64,000 nt of DNA, taken from contig OX467091.1 in the NCBI GenBank assembly GCA_950106755.1, forward strand, positions 8,511,538-8,575,537. Direction: 5' to 3'. Source of the DNA: Climacium dendroides (taxonomy: Eukaryota; Streptophyta; Bryopsida; Hypnales; Climaciaceae). The translations under genes and the position numbers were made by a program. This document shows, one piece after another, positions 1 through 10,742 of this stretch. Under the pieces are notes generated by a model that was not told the origin of the DNA, did not search any database, and saw nothing but the letters and a program-made list of their open reading frames with translations. The stretch's first letter is position 1. Each line of letters begins with the position of its first letter.

Positions 1-924
1 CAACTTCAAATCAAGTAAAAACAATCTTCTTGAAAGTGTAAAAATTTAAAAAGAAAACCTTCAAAATTTAATTGCAAAATTCAACATACATCAGAAGCTA
101 TGGCTCTCAAAGTTACCACTTTTTTATTTCCCTTCTCCACACACAAATCGGATTAGGTAAAGGAAAAATGGGATTTATCTATCAATTAAACCCTAGGGTA
201 GAGGAGGACAATCCATGTACAATCACTATGGATCTTTAAACCCTCATTGGTCATGAAAAATTCCCATTAAAAGTTTTTATTCACCTCCAAAGGCCCAAAT
301 ATCACCAATGTTAGAATTTAATAGGTAAATCCCTTTTATACCTCTATTCTTTTATTCTAAATACTAGTGGTTGGCGCTTGCTATGCTACGCCTTCATCAT
401 TAGAATTTTATAAGAATTTTTATATATTAGATAGAATGTAGAACAAAAATTTCAATAAATCTTCAAATAAAAATGACTAAAATCTATGTATAATTTTTTT
501 TTATAAGTAAGCATATATTGAAATGTACAATAGAAATTTATTGAATGATGAATGAAACATATGCAATGGTAAATACTATAAAAGATACACATACATTAGA
601 ATGCATTAGAAATTTGATTCCATTGTTATAGAAAATGGCAACCCAAATTGAAGAATTGAAAAGAAAAACTTATAAATCTCAAAAACTTTGTGAACAACTT
701 AATTGTTGTGGAATCCAAAATTGCTTCAATTGAATAAATTTTCCAAAATCATTTAGTAGTAGCAATAGAAAATTGAAATCATAAAAGCTCAAAGCTCACA
801 AAAGCACAAAATCATAGAAGTGTAAAGAAGTGTAAAGCCAAGAGAAGCAATGGATTTGCTACCTCTATAATATTATCCTATCGATCCTCTTTAATATCAC
901 CTCAATTGTAATGACTATATTATT

Positions 925-962
925 TCTATAATATCACTTTTTGTAAAAAGTGATATTATAGA
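925..962. repeat. Perfect 18-bp palindrome with a 2-nt loop
   Basis: TCTATAATATCACTTTTT at 925-942 pairs perfectly with 945-962. Related sequence (CTCTATAATATTA) recurs about 60 bp upstream near 865-880. Confidence 0.8.
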
Positions 963-1727
963 GGTGATTGCAAACTGCTACTCTATTTCTGTAATATTAC
1001 ATTGTGTGAAAATATGATTTTTATGTATGCATGATTGGAAATATTTTTACAAAGTATTTAAAATAATTATTTTAAGGACTTATTGAAATCATTATCAAGC
1101 ATTCTGTTCAAATATATCAAAATTTTACTAATATGTGATACAATGAATGCGTAGTATAGCAAGCACAAGCCTCTAGTATTAATAATAGCATTTGTGATAT
1201 TACAAAGGGACTTATGATTTTAGTAGTATGATATGGATGAACTACAAAATATAAAATGGCTAAAATATTAGAAAAAAAACTAAACACATGTAAAAATTGA
1301 AGTCGAAGAATACTACTACTCTATTTACAAGAACTTCAAAATGTGTCGGACAATAGCAATTACATAATCTATACATTCAACCTTTGTCAAAGGATTTACT
1401 AGCCCCTTCAACCAATTTTGGTGGCCAATACTTTCTATAATCAGCCAAACCATACAATAGTAGTGCTCTTCATTTAAGCCTTCAAAACTACTTTCAAAAG
1501 TCACATTTTGAGTCCTTGGTTCAATACAATCTCCTTGAAGCAGAATCACTAAAACACGAGCATCTCTTTGGAGATTGTCATATCAATGCCACTCTACACG
1601 AGGTTGTTTTAGCAACCGAGAAGGCCCACCTTGCCGCGATATTGCTAACATTGGTTGAGTTGGCTAATATGATAATTGAGACAAAAAAAGCTCTAGCTCC
1701 GCTTCTGGTTAAGACTTAGGATTTTGC

Positions 1728-2314
1728 CCTGAAGGGTGCACTACAAAGGAAGTTCATAGGTGGGGAACGACCAAATTTTGGACCCCTTATATTATATCCT
1801 AAAGTTTTATTTTTTTTTCTAAAAAAAAAAATGAATAGATTTTCCTACTTTGAAAGTTTATGTTCTGAATTATTGGTATTTTTTATGTTAATAATAATTA
1901 ATTACAATTTTTTTTTAAAAATACACTGTAAAGCTAAAAATAACTTTCACACCCCTATATTATATAAGAAAAAAAATTTGAAAAATGAAAAAAAATTCTA
2001 TAAAATAGCTTTCTACTAAAAGTTTATTTTTCGCTGAATATTGATACAATAGTCATCTTTATGTGATCTCTATAAATATTTTAGTTGAAAAACATGTCAT
2101 TTTAGTTCATTTTTCAATCATTTTCAGACAATGTATCACATGTTATTTAGGATTGAAATTTTTGGCAATAGAAACCTATAGACATTGTTAAACAAAGCTC
2201 AAAATTGTAGGTTGAAATTATAGTTTATTAGAAAGTAATTAAAAAAAATAGAAATGGATAGTTAGGGTTTGGTCGCTCCTCACCCATGAACTTCTTTTAT
2301 AGTGCACCCCTTGG
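1728..2314 (+). mobile_element. MULE-like MITE, copy A (587 bp, 9-bp target duplication)
   Basis: Terminal inverted repeats of about 45 bp (GGGTGCACTACAAAGGAAGT, then TCATAGGTGGGGAACGACC) bound a noncoding AT-rich body. The perfect 9-bp direct repeat GGATTTTGC flanks it at 1719-1727 and 2315-2323. Nine-base duplications are typical of Mutator-like elements. No transposase is encoded. Confidence 0.85.
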
Positions 2315-2949
2315 GGATTTTGCGATTTCATAAAAAACCTCCAGTTCGACATTTAAGAGTCAAACTTCACAATGAAACATAAATTCTATAGAATTAAGAA
2401 TACTATCTCAAATTGATAAAGCTTATCCAAGGTTGACTCCTTTACATCATCTCTGCCAGTTACAAGCATCACCTTGAAGCCATTGAAAGAGTCATTAATA
2501 AGTTTTTTCCTCTTGAATTATAAAATCTTATCATAAAAGTATATCGGTACAGATTTATAATATGTACAAATTTACAACATGACAACATATGATAGGTTTG
2601 TCTAAGTGCCAGATTTTTAAATAATAATAATAATTTTTTTTTTGAATTTGGTCAAATCAAAAATATAATTCAACAAAAGAAAGTTGATTATTGTCCTAAC
2701 TAAGATGTCCTAACCAACAAAAATAAACAACATATATGAGTTGTAAATCATATTGAAGCAGATGTTATTTTTTCTTTTTAGTGAATTTCAATTTTAAATT
2801 TCAAAATGCACATGCCTTATTTTATACATACATCATCCATTAACCACAAATAAGATGAGACTAAAATGTACAATGCATTTAACATATAAAAAGATTTTTA
2901 CGTAGACCAAATATTTAAATTAGTAATCTAAACAACATTACCCATAGTA

Positions 2950-3213
2950 AGTATTTATAGATGTCTCATCCTCACAACATTATAAGAAGTCTGCATTTTA
3001 TGTGACAAGCCCAATTATTTTTAAATGGATTTTAGGTGACATCTTATGCAACAACCCATGTTTTTATGTCAACAAAAACGTCCAACATAACATCAATGTT
3101 GACATAAAAACATAGGTTGTTGTATTGGATGTCATCTAAAATCCATTTAAAAAATTTGGGCTCATCATCTAAAATGTGGGTTTTTTATAGTGCAGACATC
3201 TATAAAAGTCCTA
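2950..3213. repeat. Long hairpin-forming inverted repeat (arms about 120 bp)
   Basis: Arms at about 2950-3074 and 3097-3213 are imperfect inverted copies around a 22-nt loop. The inner 18 bp (CATGTTTTTATGTCAACA against its complement, one mismatch) and the AAATGGATTTTAG.TGACATC stretch are nearly perfect. It could be a foldback MITE or a small-RNA precursor; the sequence alone cannot decide. Confidence 0.75.
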
Positions 3214-4609
3214 TATTGAAGCCTTGTCTACATAATGATTTTGCCTATGTAGTGATCTTGTCCAAATAATGAATGATATTTCTATTTCACCTACATTTTG
3301 AAAACATATTATGCATATTACCAATAAATCAAAATCAAAAGTCACTACTCATAAGAACTAAGAACATCCACACTCTTACATGTTAGAATTTATCGCTTTG
3401 ACTTCTAATGTACTCGTACTATCAAAGTTCCTCCACCTACATATGCTAAAGAGAAAATCTTGATTAGATTCTTCCAAAATCAAGCTTGGCACAGAATCAT
3501 GTTGTATTGGTCATCATCTTTGTAATGCCCTTCAATTTCAAATTCACTACTGAGACCATGTCATTTCAACAACTCACTAGACAAACAATAATTACGGCAT
3601 TGATAATAGTTTTGATTAATTGCATGAATAGTGGCCAAAACATTGTTGAATGTATTAGAAATTTCAAGAAATAGTAGGGTATTGGCAAGTGGACTCATCA
3701 AAGAGTTTGAATTGAACCTATCATGGAACATTTGGCTTGTCAAATTTGGTGAATAAAAGTGTGAATGTTTTAAAAGCCACAACAATGACTTTCACACCTA
3801 AACTCCAAATATATGCATAGAGAATTTTGTTTAAATGGCACCATTATGCAATCTTTGGCACTTTTACAGTTTAGATCATGTGGTTTGAAATCTATACTTG
3901 TCCTAGATGGCATTTTTGAGGTTTAGACTACTCGGTCTGAAAATGGTGTATTGAATATCATCATTTTAACAAAATTTCCTATATATACTATCTAAGTTGA
4001 AGACTAGAGAAGGGTATGTAGAAACCATCTATTTTTTAAAAATAGCCTCTAAAATGTAGCTTGTGTATAATTTGTGCTCCACCTTGTTAAATGTATAACA
4101 ATTACTACACAAGTTCAAAAAATATAAATGAAAGTAAATTATATGATTGTGACTTCTATTTGTCTTTCAAGAAAAATTATTTCTTTCCTAGTAGTAGTTC
4201 CCACCTTATGTAATAATAATACATTGTTTCACCTTCATTCATCCTTTTAGCAACTAGTATTTATAAATGTGGCTAAATTTAGCAAAAAATTTACTAAAAT
4301 TTTTCATTACTACCAAAAATGTGAATTGAACAACATTAATTTTAAAGTATTAATTAGCGTTAAGGGCAACCTAAGCTAAATATGAAAACCACAATTTTGG
4401 AACCATTTCTAGCAACTTTACTCATGTAAGTATTCCCACCTTCTCCTATTGTGTTTGATTATTATGATTATATTGGTTTGATTTCCATTGATTTTCTTAT
4501 TGGAAGTGAAAGGAGGTTCCAATGGACACCAAAGAACAAGACATTTGGATCATGTACGCAAGAATTATAAAGAGTCAAAGTGTTTTATTGGTAAATGTTT
4601 TTAATGATT

Positions 4610-4700
4610 TTTCAACATACATACATATTGATTTTAGAGATGTATGTAGAATGATGGTGGTGGTTTTAGGCAAGGTATAATTTTAGGTGTATCCACCTTC
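4610..4700 (+). repeat. Dispersed repeat (ATGGTGGTGGTTTTAGGCAAGG family), five copies in the window
   Basis: The block CATATTGATTTTAGAGATGT, then GATGGTGGTGGTTTTAGGCA and a CCACCTT end recurs at about 32760-32855 (+), 25140-25230 (-), 25345-25440 (-) and 37105-37190 (-). In three cases the ACCAAAAGAAAC repeat follows, so it is part of a longer ancestral element. Confidence 0.65.
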
Positions 4701-5060
4701 GTATAGGCCATGGGGATTGACCTAGCCAAGGAAGATTGATCCAACTAGGGAGGATTGACCCATGTATTGCTCCATCAATGAATAAATGTTAGAATTGCTT
4801 CCTATTTTGTACTGCTTAGATTTTATATATCTTCCAGTCTACTAGCTAATTTGGGGCGTTTGATTGCAAACACGAACTTAGAATTTGTAAAGTTTATCAT
4901 ATGTGAAAAATAAAAAGTTTCAGTGTTTTTTGCAAGGATAGAACACGGGACAATATCCTTCTTGGTTGATTGGTTGATTGACCCTCTTATTGTTCTACAT
5001 TGGAATTTTTTATTTGCAAATTTGCAAATTCTAAATTTATATTTGCAATCCGAGGCCCCA

Positions 5061-5098
5061 AGTTACTAAGGAGAGGTGAAGTTACTAAGGAGAGGTGA
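5061..5098 (+). repeat. 19-bp exact tandem duplication
   Basis: AGTTACTAAGGAGAGGTGA occurs twice in a row, at the boundary between the AT-rich spacer and the GC-richer region ahead of the DRM1-like gene. Confidence 0.85.
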
Positions 5099-5669
5099 AT
5101 TTATGCGGCTTTTTTTACATTGACCTTTGACCGGGGCAATAAGGGTCAATTCTGGCCCCTTCTTGAGGTCAGTAAAGAATCTTTCCGTCAAAGTTTTCGA
5201 CCCCAAGATCCAACGGCATCGGAACCCCTTCCAGTCCTGCTGACAAGGCTAACTAATAGTATACTGACACGTGGAGGATAAGCCCTGACGACCCATACCG
5301 GATGACGCCAGATGCCTTCACTGCATTCTTTACGATAAAAATTCCCCCAATCCAGTACCAAATAATAACTAACACTCCTAGAATCTACCGATTTTCATTA
5401 CAAATCTTCCCCCATTATAATACGTAATCTCCCACATGAGTACACTTGAATCCCAAAATCTACGAATCTCATTAGCCTCCGGTTCCATGCAGAGAATCGT
5501 TGTTGCATCATGCTCCCCAACGTGCCGAAACTAATTTTTTTCTTATGGGGTTGAATTCGTTGAATCGCCCCCTTCTCGGGCAACATTCTTGGAGATAGAT
5601 GTGTCCCTTGCGTGATTCTCACGAAGATAGAGTCTCCAGAGCAGAAATCTAGACACTCCTTAGATGCTT

Positions 5670-5852
5670 ACTCACAGCAGCAATGTGCATATAGTGACAG
5701 GCTTCGACAGTTACCATCTCTACAAATCTTTCTTCGTCGTCACTAGCTAATTGCCGCCCTGAGTCACTAGCTCCGTCTCTAGAAACTCGTTTCGTGTGCA
5801 TTGAGCTGAGGATTGGGAAGAGCTGTTGCAAGAGATCGTGAAGGTGGTACAC
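5670..5852 (-). other. Possible unrecognised exon opposite the DRM1-like leader
   Basis: An open frame starting MYHLHDLLQQLFPILSSMHT and running to EACHYMHIAA is followed directly by a perfect donor (GTGAGTAAG). The composition is coding-like, with an acidic DDEERFVE stretch. I recognise no family and cannot find a partner exon, so it may be chance sequence in the DRM1-like promoter or leader. Confidence 0.2.
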
Positions 5853-5988
5853 TCACGTATTAAGGTCTTACTCTGACTATACTTGGTTTGTTGGAATTGG
5901 ATCCCAAAGTAGGACTGATTTATGACTGTTCTGATGTTGGGTGGAATTGGAATTCTTTAGTTGCGGTTGCATTTTCAGTCTGATTGTT

Positions 5989-6228
5989 GGACCGAAGCTG
6001 TTGTCAGTCCCTTTCAGAGATTGAAAGAGAGTGGTGCGTAAGAAGATCGTGCTCGAGCTATAGATTGAAGTCGGATCGGAAGTTTTAAGTAGTTTTGTTG
6101 CGGGACGAAGCTGTTGTATGTCCCTTCAGTTTTAGAGATTGAAAGAGTGGTACGTAAGAAGATCTTGCTCTAGCTATGGTCTGTACAAGTAGATTGAAGT
6201 CGGATTGGAAGTTTTAAGTAGTTTTGTG
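5989..6228 (+). repeat. Tandem duplication in the leader/promoter of the DRM1-like gene
   Basis: Two imperfect copies of a unit of about 115 bp lie side by side (about 5989-6100 and 6102-6228). Each contains GACGAAGCTGTTGT or its variant GACCGAAGCTGTTGT, then AGATTGAAAGAG, GTAAGAAGATC and AGATTGAAGTCGGAT, and ends in GGAAGTTTTAAGTAGTTTTG. They lie 475-715 bp upstream of the start codon, in the expected leader or promoter of the gene. Confidence 0.8.
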
Positions 6229-6702
6229 TTCTGATGTGGCCTTGTGGAGGTGAAGTGTAATTCTTCAGTTTCGGTACTTGCAATGCATCGTCTGATTCTT
6301 GGTTTAAGACTAGGTTTATGATGTAGCGTCTGCAGATATTATTGCATGGAGGTGTACCATACGGCCTCTTTAATGTAACACCCTGGGGGGCCAGAATGCA
6401 TGTGATAATATGGCGTTTCGTCAGATTGTACAATCTCATGTAAAAAAAAGTACATGAGGGTTGCAGGATTACGATCTAGAATTTTTAAAGCCTCGTAAAT
6501 CCTTGTTTGTATACAAATTGCGACAGAGTAACGTAGGATGTGGAGTGAATCGAGTAAGGTACGGATCCATACGCTAGAGTTGGGGCGACAGAACAGAGGA
6601 TGTGAAATCAGAGAAGGTGGTATTCAAGTGGTCCATTGCGGAGGTCGAATTACACTTGTTGACATGTTCTGGTTTTTGATCCAGCAGCAAGGTTGAGTGG
6701 AA

Positions 6703-8148
6703 ATGGCGGGGATCTTGGGGAAGCTCTGGGACGACGTCGCCGGCGGCTCACCTCCCGACAAAGGTTTGAAACATTTGCGGAAGTCGAACTCCGGGAATGC
6801 AGGTCAATTTCCTGAAGGTATGGATTTTCTACAAATTGAACATGAATGATTTTCAGTTTTCCTTCCTACAGTCTTAAGTAGTTTGTTAATGATGGTAGTC
6901 CAAGAGGGGAGCATACAGAGTGCTAATATAGAGAATGTTCTTATCATATTAGCACTCTGTATGTGCACGTAATTGGTATCAGTAAATATCATGTCGGCAG
7001 AACTACAAACTTAGAGTCGCCTAACGATTTTTGATATCTTTCAACCCGCAAAATGCGTACCCTGGGACTACCGCCGCTTGGTTCTCCCTGGCTACTTAAT
7101 TTCATGGCATGCTGGAAGAGTGCCACTCACCTCTGCAATGCGCACATGTGGTACATTCTCCCCCCAGAACATGGACAGGGTGTTAGCACTCTTGCGAAGT
7201 GTCAGGCTTGTGTTTACAGAGTGCGAGAGTAAATACTAAACCCCTAGATGCATCCTGTTCGAGATGTTTCTCCTTGGGATATCTTGCAGCGGAGGATCCC
7301 GGTTCTACAGTTGTTCCAGAATTTCGCATGACCTTGGAACTGAGATGCACGGTGTTGCTGTGTTTAGTGCCGAGCGACGCGCGGAGGATCATGGAGCGAC
7401 GCTTCAGCACTGGGGCGTACGACAGTCCCGGAGGTACGCCGACGTCGCAGAACATTGCCATAGCCAAGCCGCAGGGCGCCGGGCTGTCGAGCATCGATGA
7501 CTCACCGTCCGGCACTCCCAGCAGTCTGGGATCCACCCCACCTACTTCGCCGTCCATGGCCGCTTCGCCGTCCGCTTGTAAGTGTACTGTCAACTGAGAG
7601 TTTCTGCACTTGTATATTCTGGACGCGACATATCCAACCATGGGAGAGGCAAGGTATCTAAGCTGCACGTCCCTAACAAAGCTGTTGTTTACTTTGCATA
7701 ACTCGTGTTATTCAGACTTTACCTCAAGCTTTGAATCTTCTCGGGACTCAATCCCAAGTCCCAAGAAAGTTTTAGCCTCAAAATATGGTTTATGAGATGT
7801 AGTCGTGCACGATCTCCATATCCGATGCCTTTCGCAATCTCTACAGAAATGAGCTCCATTGAAGTTACGTAGCACCATGGTGGTGGTCAATCTGTCATAC
7901 GGTAAGAATATGCTGACCATCATATATCATTTACCCCGTTGTGCAGATGCTAGAGATAAAGACAACATCTGGAGAAGTGTGTTCCACCCGGGGCAGAATA
8001 AGGCGATGCGGAAGATCGGGTCGGACAAATTCGACAAGGCTCAGGCCAATTCGCCGACGGTGTACGACTGGTAAGTAAGCTAACCTGGCTTCGACATATT
8101 TTTTGATTTTGACGCAGCTATCAAGCGGCAAAGGCACTCAAGCCCTGA
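6703..8148 (+). CDS. DRM1-like: Dormancy-associated / auxin-repressed protein (DRM1/ARP family)
   Basis: Small plant-specific protein family induced in dormant buds and repressed by auxin or growth; molecular function unknown. Proposed exons are 6703-6817, 7368-7577, 7947-8070 and a last exon from 8118 to a stop at 8146-8148. Phases agree at every junction. The N-terminus [20 protein letters not shown] matches the family start (LxKLWDDxxxGxxPDxGL). The middle is Ser/Thr/Pro-rich ([18 protein letters not shown]). Exon 3 carries the hallmark block [20 protein letters not shown] followed by [14 protein letters not shown]. Exon 2 could instead begin after the AG at about 7290, which is also open, but the added residues look unlike the family. 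The C-terminus is ambiguous. Reading through the donor at 8071 gives VYDW-stop at 8074 (150 aa). Splicing to 8118 gives VYDC plus 10 residues (159 aa). Splicing to 8134 gives VYDW plus 12 residues ending at 8173 (162 aa). Family identity is secure; the ends of exons 2 and 4 are less so. Confidence 0.88.
6912..6963. repeat. Perfect 18-bp inverted repeat in intron 1 of the DRM1-like gene
   Basis: Arms 6912-6929 (CATACAGAGTGCTAATAT) and 6946-6963 are perfect reverse complements around a 16-nt loop. Transcribed pre-mRNA could form a strong hairpin. The structure lies about 95 nt inside intron 1. Confidence 0.85.
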
Positions 8149-10279
8149 CTCCCACTCTCAACTCGCAACATAGACATTTCCAATAGACTTTCTTCCGAGT
8201 ACTCCAGTTCAGTTAGCGGCACTACTTAATCTCTGAGAAGGTATGGTTAATTAAGATGGTGAAGTGTGAAGAGATTGGCACGTTGCAGGCATTCGTCTGG
8301 GACCTCAGATCTGTAGGGGTCCTAGTTTTCAAAGGTTTTACCACTTGAATGTCCAATTTTGGCGCTCTGCGTCGCGCCAATTTAACGAATTTGACCATCG
8401 GGGTACCTGTGCAGGGTAGTGCTCACTGCCCTGGACAAATAGGAAGGAAAAAACGCGAGCCGTCCAAAGGAATACGTGACAGAGAGTCAGAACTCTCTGA
8501 TTGATGCGGCGCTGTGTACACTACACTAATTAGCTAAATCCGAGCATGGTTTTAGAATACCGTGCATTATTTAGGGCTCCTCTCTTTTGCTGCATGCGGG
8601 TTGTGTAGCAAATTATTCTTCCGACATCATCAGGAGAGGTCATTGCACTCTTCAATTCGAGTGATCGACACAGAGAGATTATCCTTGTTTCCCTTACAGG
8701 AAATATACATCAGAAGTCTCCCAGATATATGATATTATACTAGCTAGGAAACGTGGTAATTATGGAAAAGGTTAGACGCAAACAGGGAAATTAAAAGCTG
8801 CAGTGGCACAGATTATCCCTGTTGACAACACTATTAAACCTGAAATGTGGCAATCCGGAAACCAGAGATAATCTCCCTGTATGATATGTTCATCAAAAGA
8901 TGATGTAGACCACCGAGGGTGTTGTATACTAGACAATATAGAGACTCAGTAGTAATTTGGCTGGTCGGAATTCCCTGGGGTGCAGGCTTTACAGCGCCGA
9001 TACCAAGTCGGAGTACCGGTGAATGATACCGAATGCCGATCAAGAGTGACCAGTGGGGAACTTGAATCATGGACCTTTGAATGTCAATGTGGTCGATCAG
9101 ATCGATCAGATCGATCACGTATGGCTCATGGACGTCGACGAAACCTCCGAATGAGAGTGTGCGCTTCAAGTGCAAACTTCTATATGTAAATTAAAGCCCT
9201 AGCTTGCTCAGTAAGTGACTAGATGTGCAGAATGTCACTCGGTTTACGGCATAATTATGCAGTACAAGCTATACCACGAAGGTGGTCCTTGCACTGCACT
9301 TTTGTTTATATGGACGACAGTCAGCTTGGTTCTGTACTGTACATTGGAATGTAATTACGTCAGTTACTAGACAGTAAGTTGGATTTGCAACTGGTAGGGC
9401 TAGCGCTGGGGACAAATAGTATTGATCTACTGAGAGATCAGTGCAAGTGCAAGGGCATATATAGCTTTGACGATGGCATACTTTGGCAACCGCTACGGTG
9501 TATCGGGTTCTAGCTGGAATGGCGATTGAAGGGCAATTGTCGTATGCAACTTGGAGGGAATCTGCAACTACGAGAGTTATCATGTAGAGTTTTGATATTA
9601 TCAACATCAACCAAGGGTGTTTGGTAGCCAGGCCTTGGTTGTGTATATGCACTTGCAGCCTTTTGTGTAATTTAACTCGTTTAATACCGGCTAAACTTGG
9701 GTGGAATGTGGCTAACGTTGGCGTGCAGTACCCCGTAGGACAGCCTCATTGTCGAGAGCTTGCTTGGGTTGGTACTTTGAGGGTTACTAGGAAATGGATG
9801 AAGTACAGACAAGCCAGTGTTGAAATTGTGAATTTGTTATTTCTTTAGTTAGGTGACTAACACTAAAAACTAATTAAAACCCTTTTTAATAGTGCTCCTC
9901 TTACTAACTACTTATCTTGGGGGTGGAAAAAATAAGGATATGTAGGTGCAAACACTATGGTTAGATCACACGGCACTAAACATGCACAACCGTAACTTGT
10001 AAAGAGCCTAAATCACCAAAAGAACAAGAAGTCGAGGTCACACAATATGGCAAGTTCTATCTACAATGTTAGCAGCAAAAGCATGAGGAGTAGCTTTGGC
10101 TTACGGCCTTACGTCCAACAACGGTTTCCACCACCTGAGCTGTAGCAGACAAAGAGAGAGCATGAGTGCCATAAAAAACACCAGCAGTAGTAGCAGCAAG
10201 AGCAACATCACGAAGAGCCACAACGACGAGAGCAACATCGGAGTAGGCACAGCAAAAAGAGATGCATGAGTACCAATAG

Positions 10280-10742
10280 CACCTGAATCCGGATCACGTG
10301 GAGACGGTTTAGGGTAGGGTCCAATGTAAGGAAGTAATCCACATCCTTGGTACGTGAGGGCTTCACTTTCTCTACACGGGACTTCATCTCCTTCGTGCCC
10401 TACCCCTCCTGCAGCTTTGAACGCAGGGTTTGCAATTCCTGGACGGACAACTCCGCCATCAGTGTCATGCACAACTTCTCGCAAACATCAATCTGCAGCA
10501 CCCACGAACGACAAAGAAAATAACAAGCCAGTTCATACTCGTTTCCAACGAAGGCCATCTCTTTCTTCATTGATCACAAGACAACATGAGAGATTCCCTG
10601 AGGTTGAAGCTGCAGAAAATCTGCCATGGCGATGCGGCGTGCACCAAAAAAATGGGCTCAGTAGCTTCGACCGTGCGCTTTCATGAGTCTCATCTACAAC
10701 CGTGTACAACTTGATATTGAAATTCTTGCATGCCCAAACCAC
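10280..10742 (-). pseudogene. Possible decayed coding sequence, family not recognised
   Basis: Minus-strand peptides such as MAELSVQELQTLRSKLQEG and VEKVKPSRTKDVDYF can be read in a frame interrupted by stops, with KREMAFVGNEYELACYFLC upstream. Base composition is higher in GC than the surroundings. It may be a gene fragment or a transposon remnant; support is thin. Confidence 0.2.

Larger units (their letters stand above)
1..5060. other. AT-rich intergenic spacer
   Basis: Apart from the palindrome near 0.94 kb, the MITE at 1.73-2.31 kb, the hairpin at 2.95-3.21 kb and the dispersed repeat at 4.6 kb, I see only AT-rich unique or decayed sequence. No convincing ORF exceeds chance length. Confidence 0.6.

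Noticed and set aside
7183..7668. 161-codon minus-strand ORF over the DRM1-like exon 2
   Set aside because: Antisense shadow of the Ser/Thr/Pro-rich exon; the sense frame is supported by family motifs.
9269..9652. 127-codon minus-strand ORF downstream of the DRM1-like gene
   Set aside because: No recognisable motif, no supporting splice pattern, and the peptide is an unpatterned mix. Probably chance in a moderately GC-rich 3' flank.
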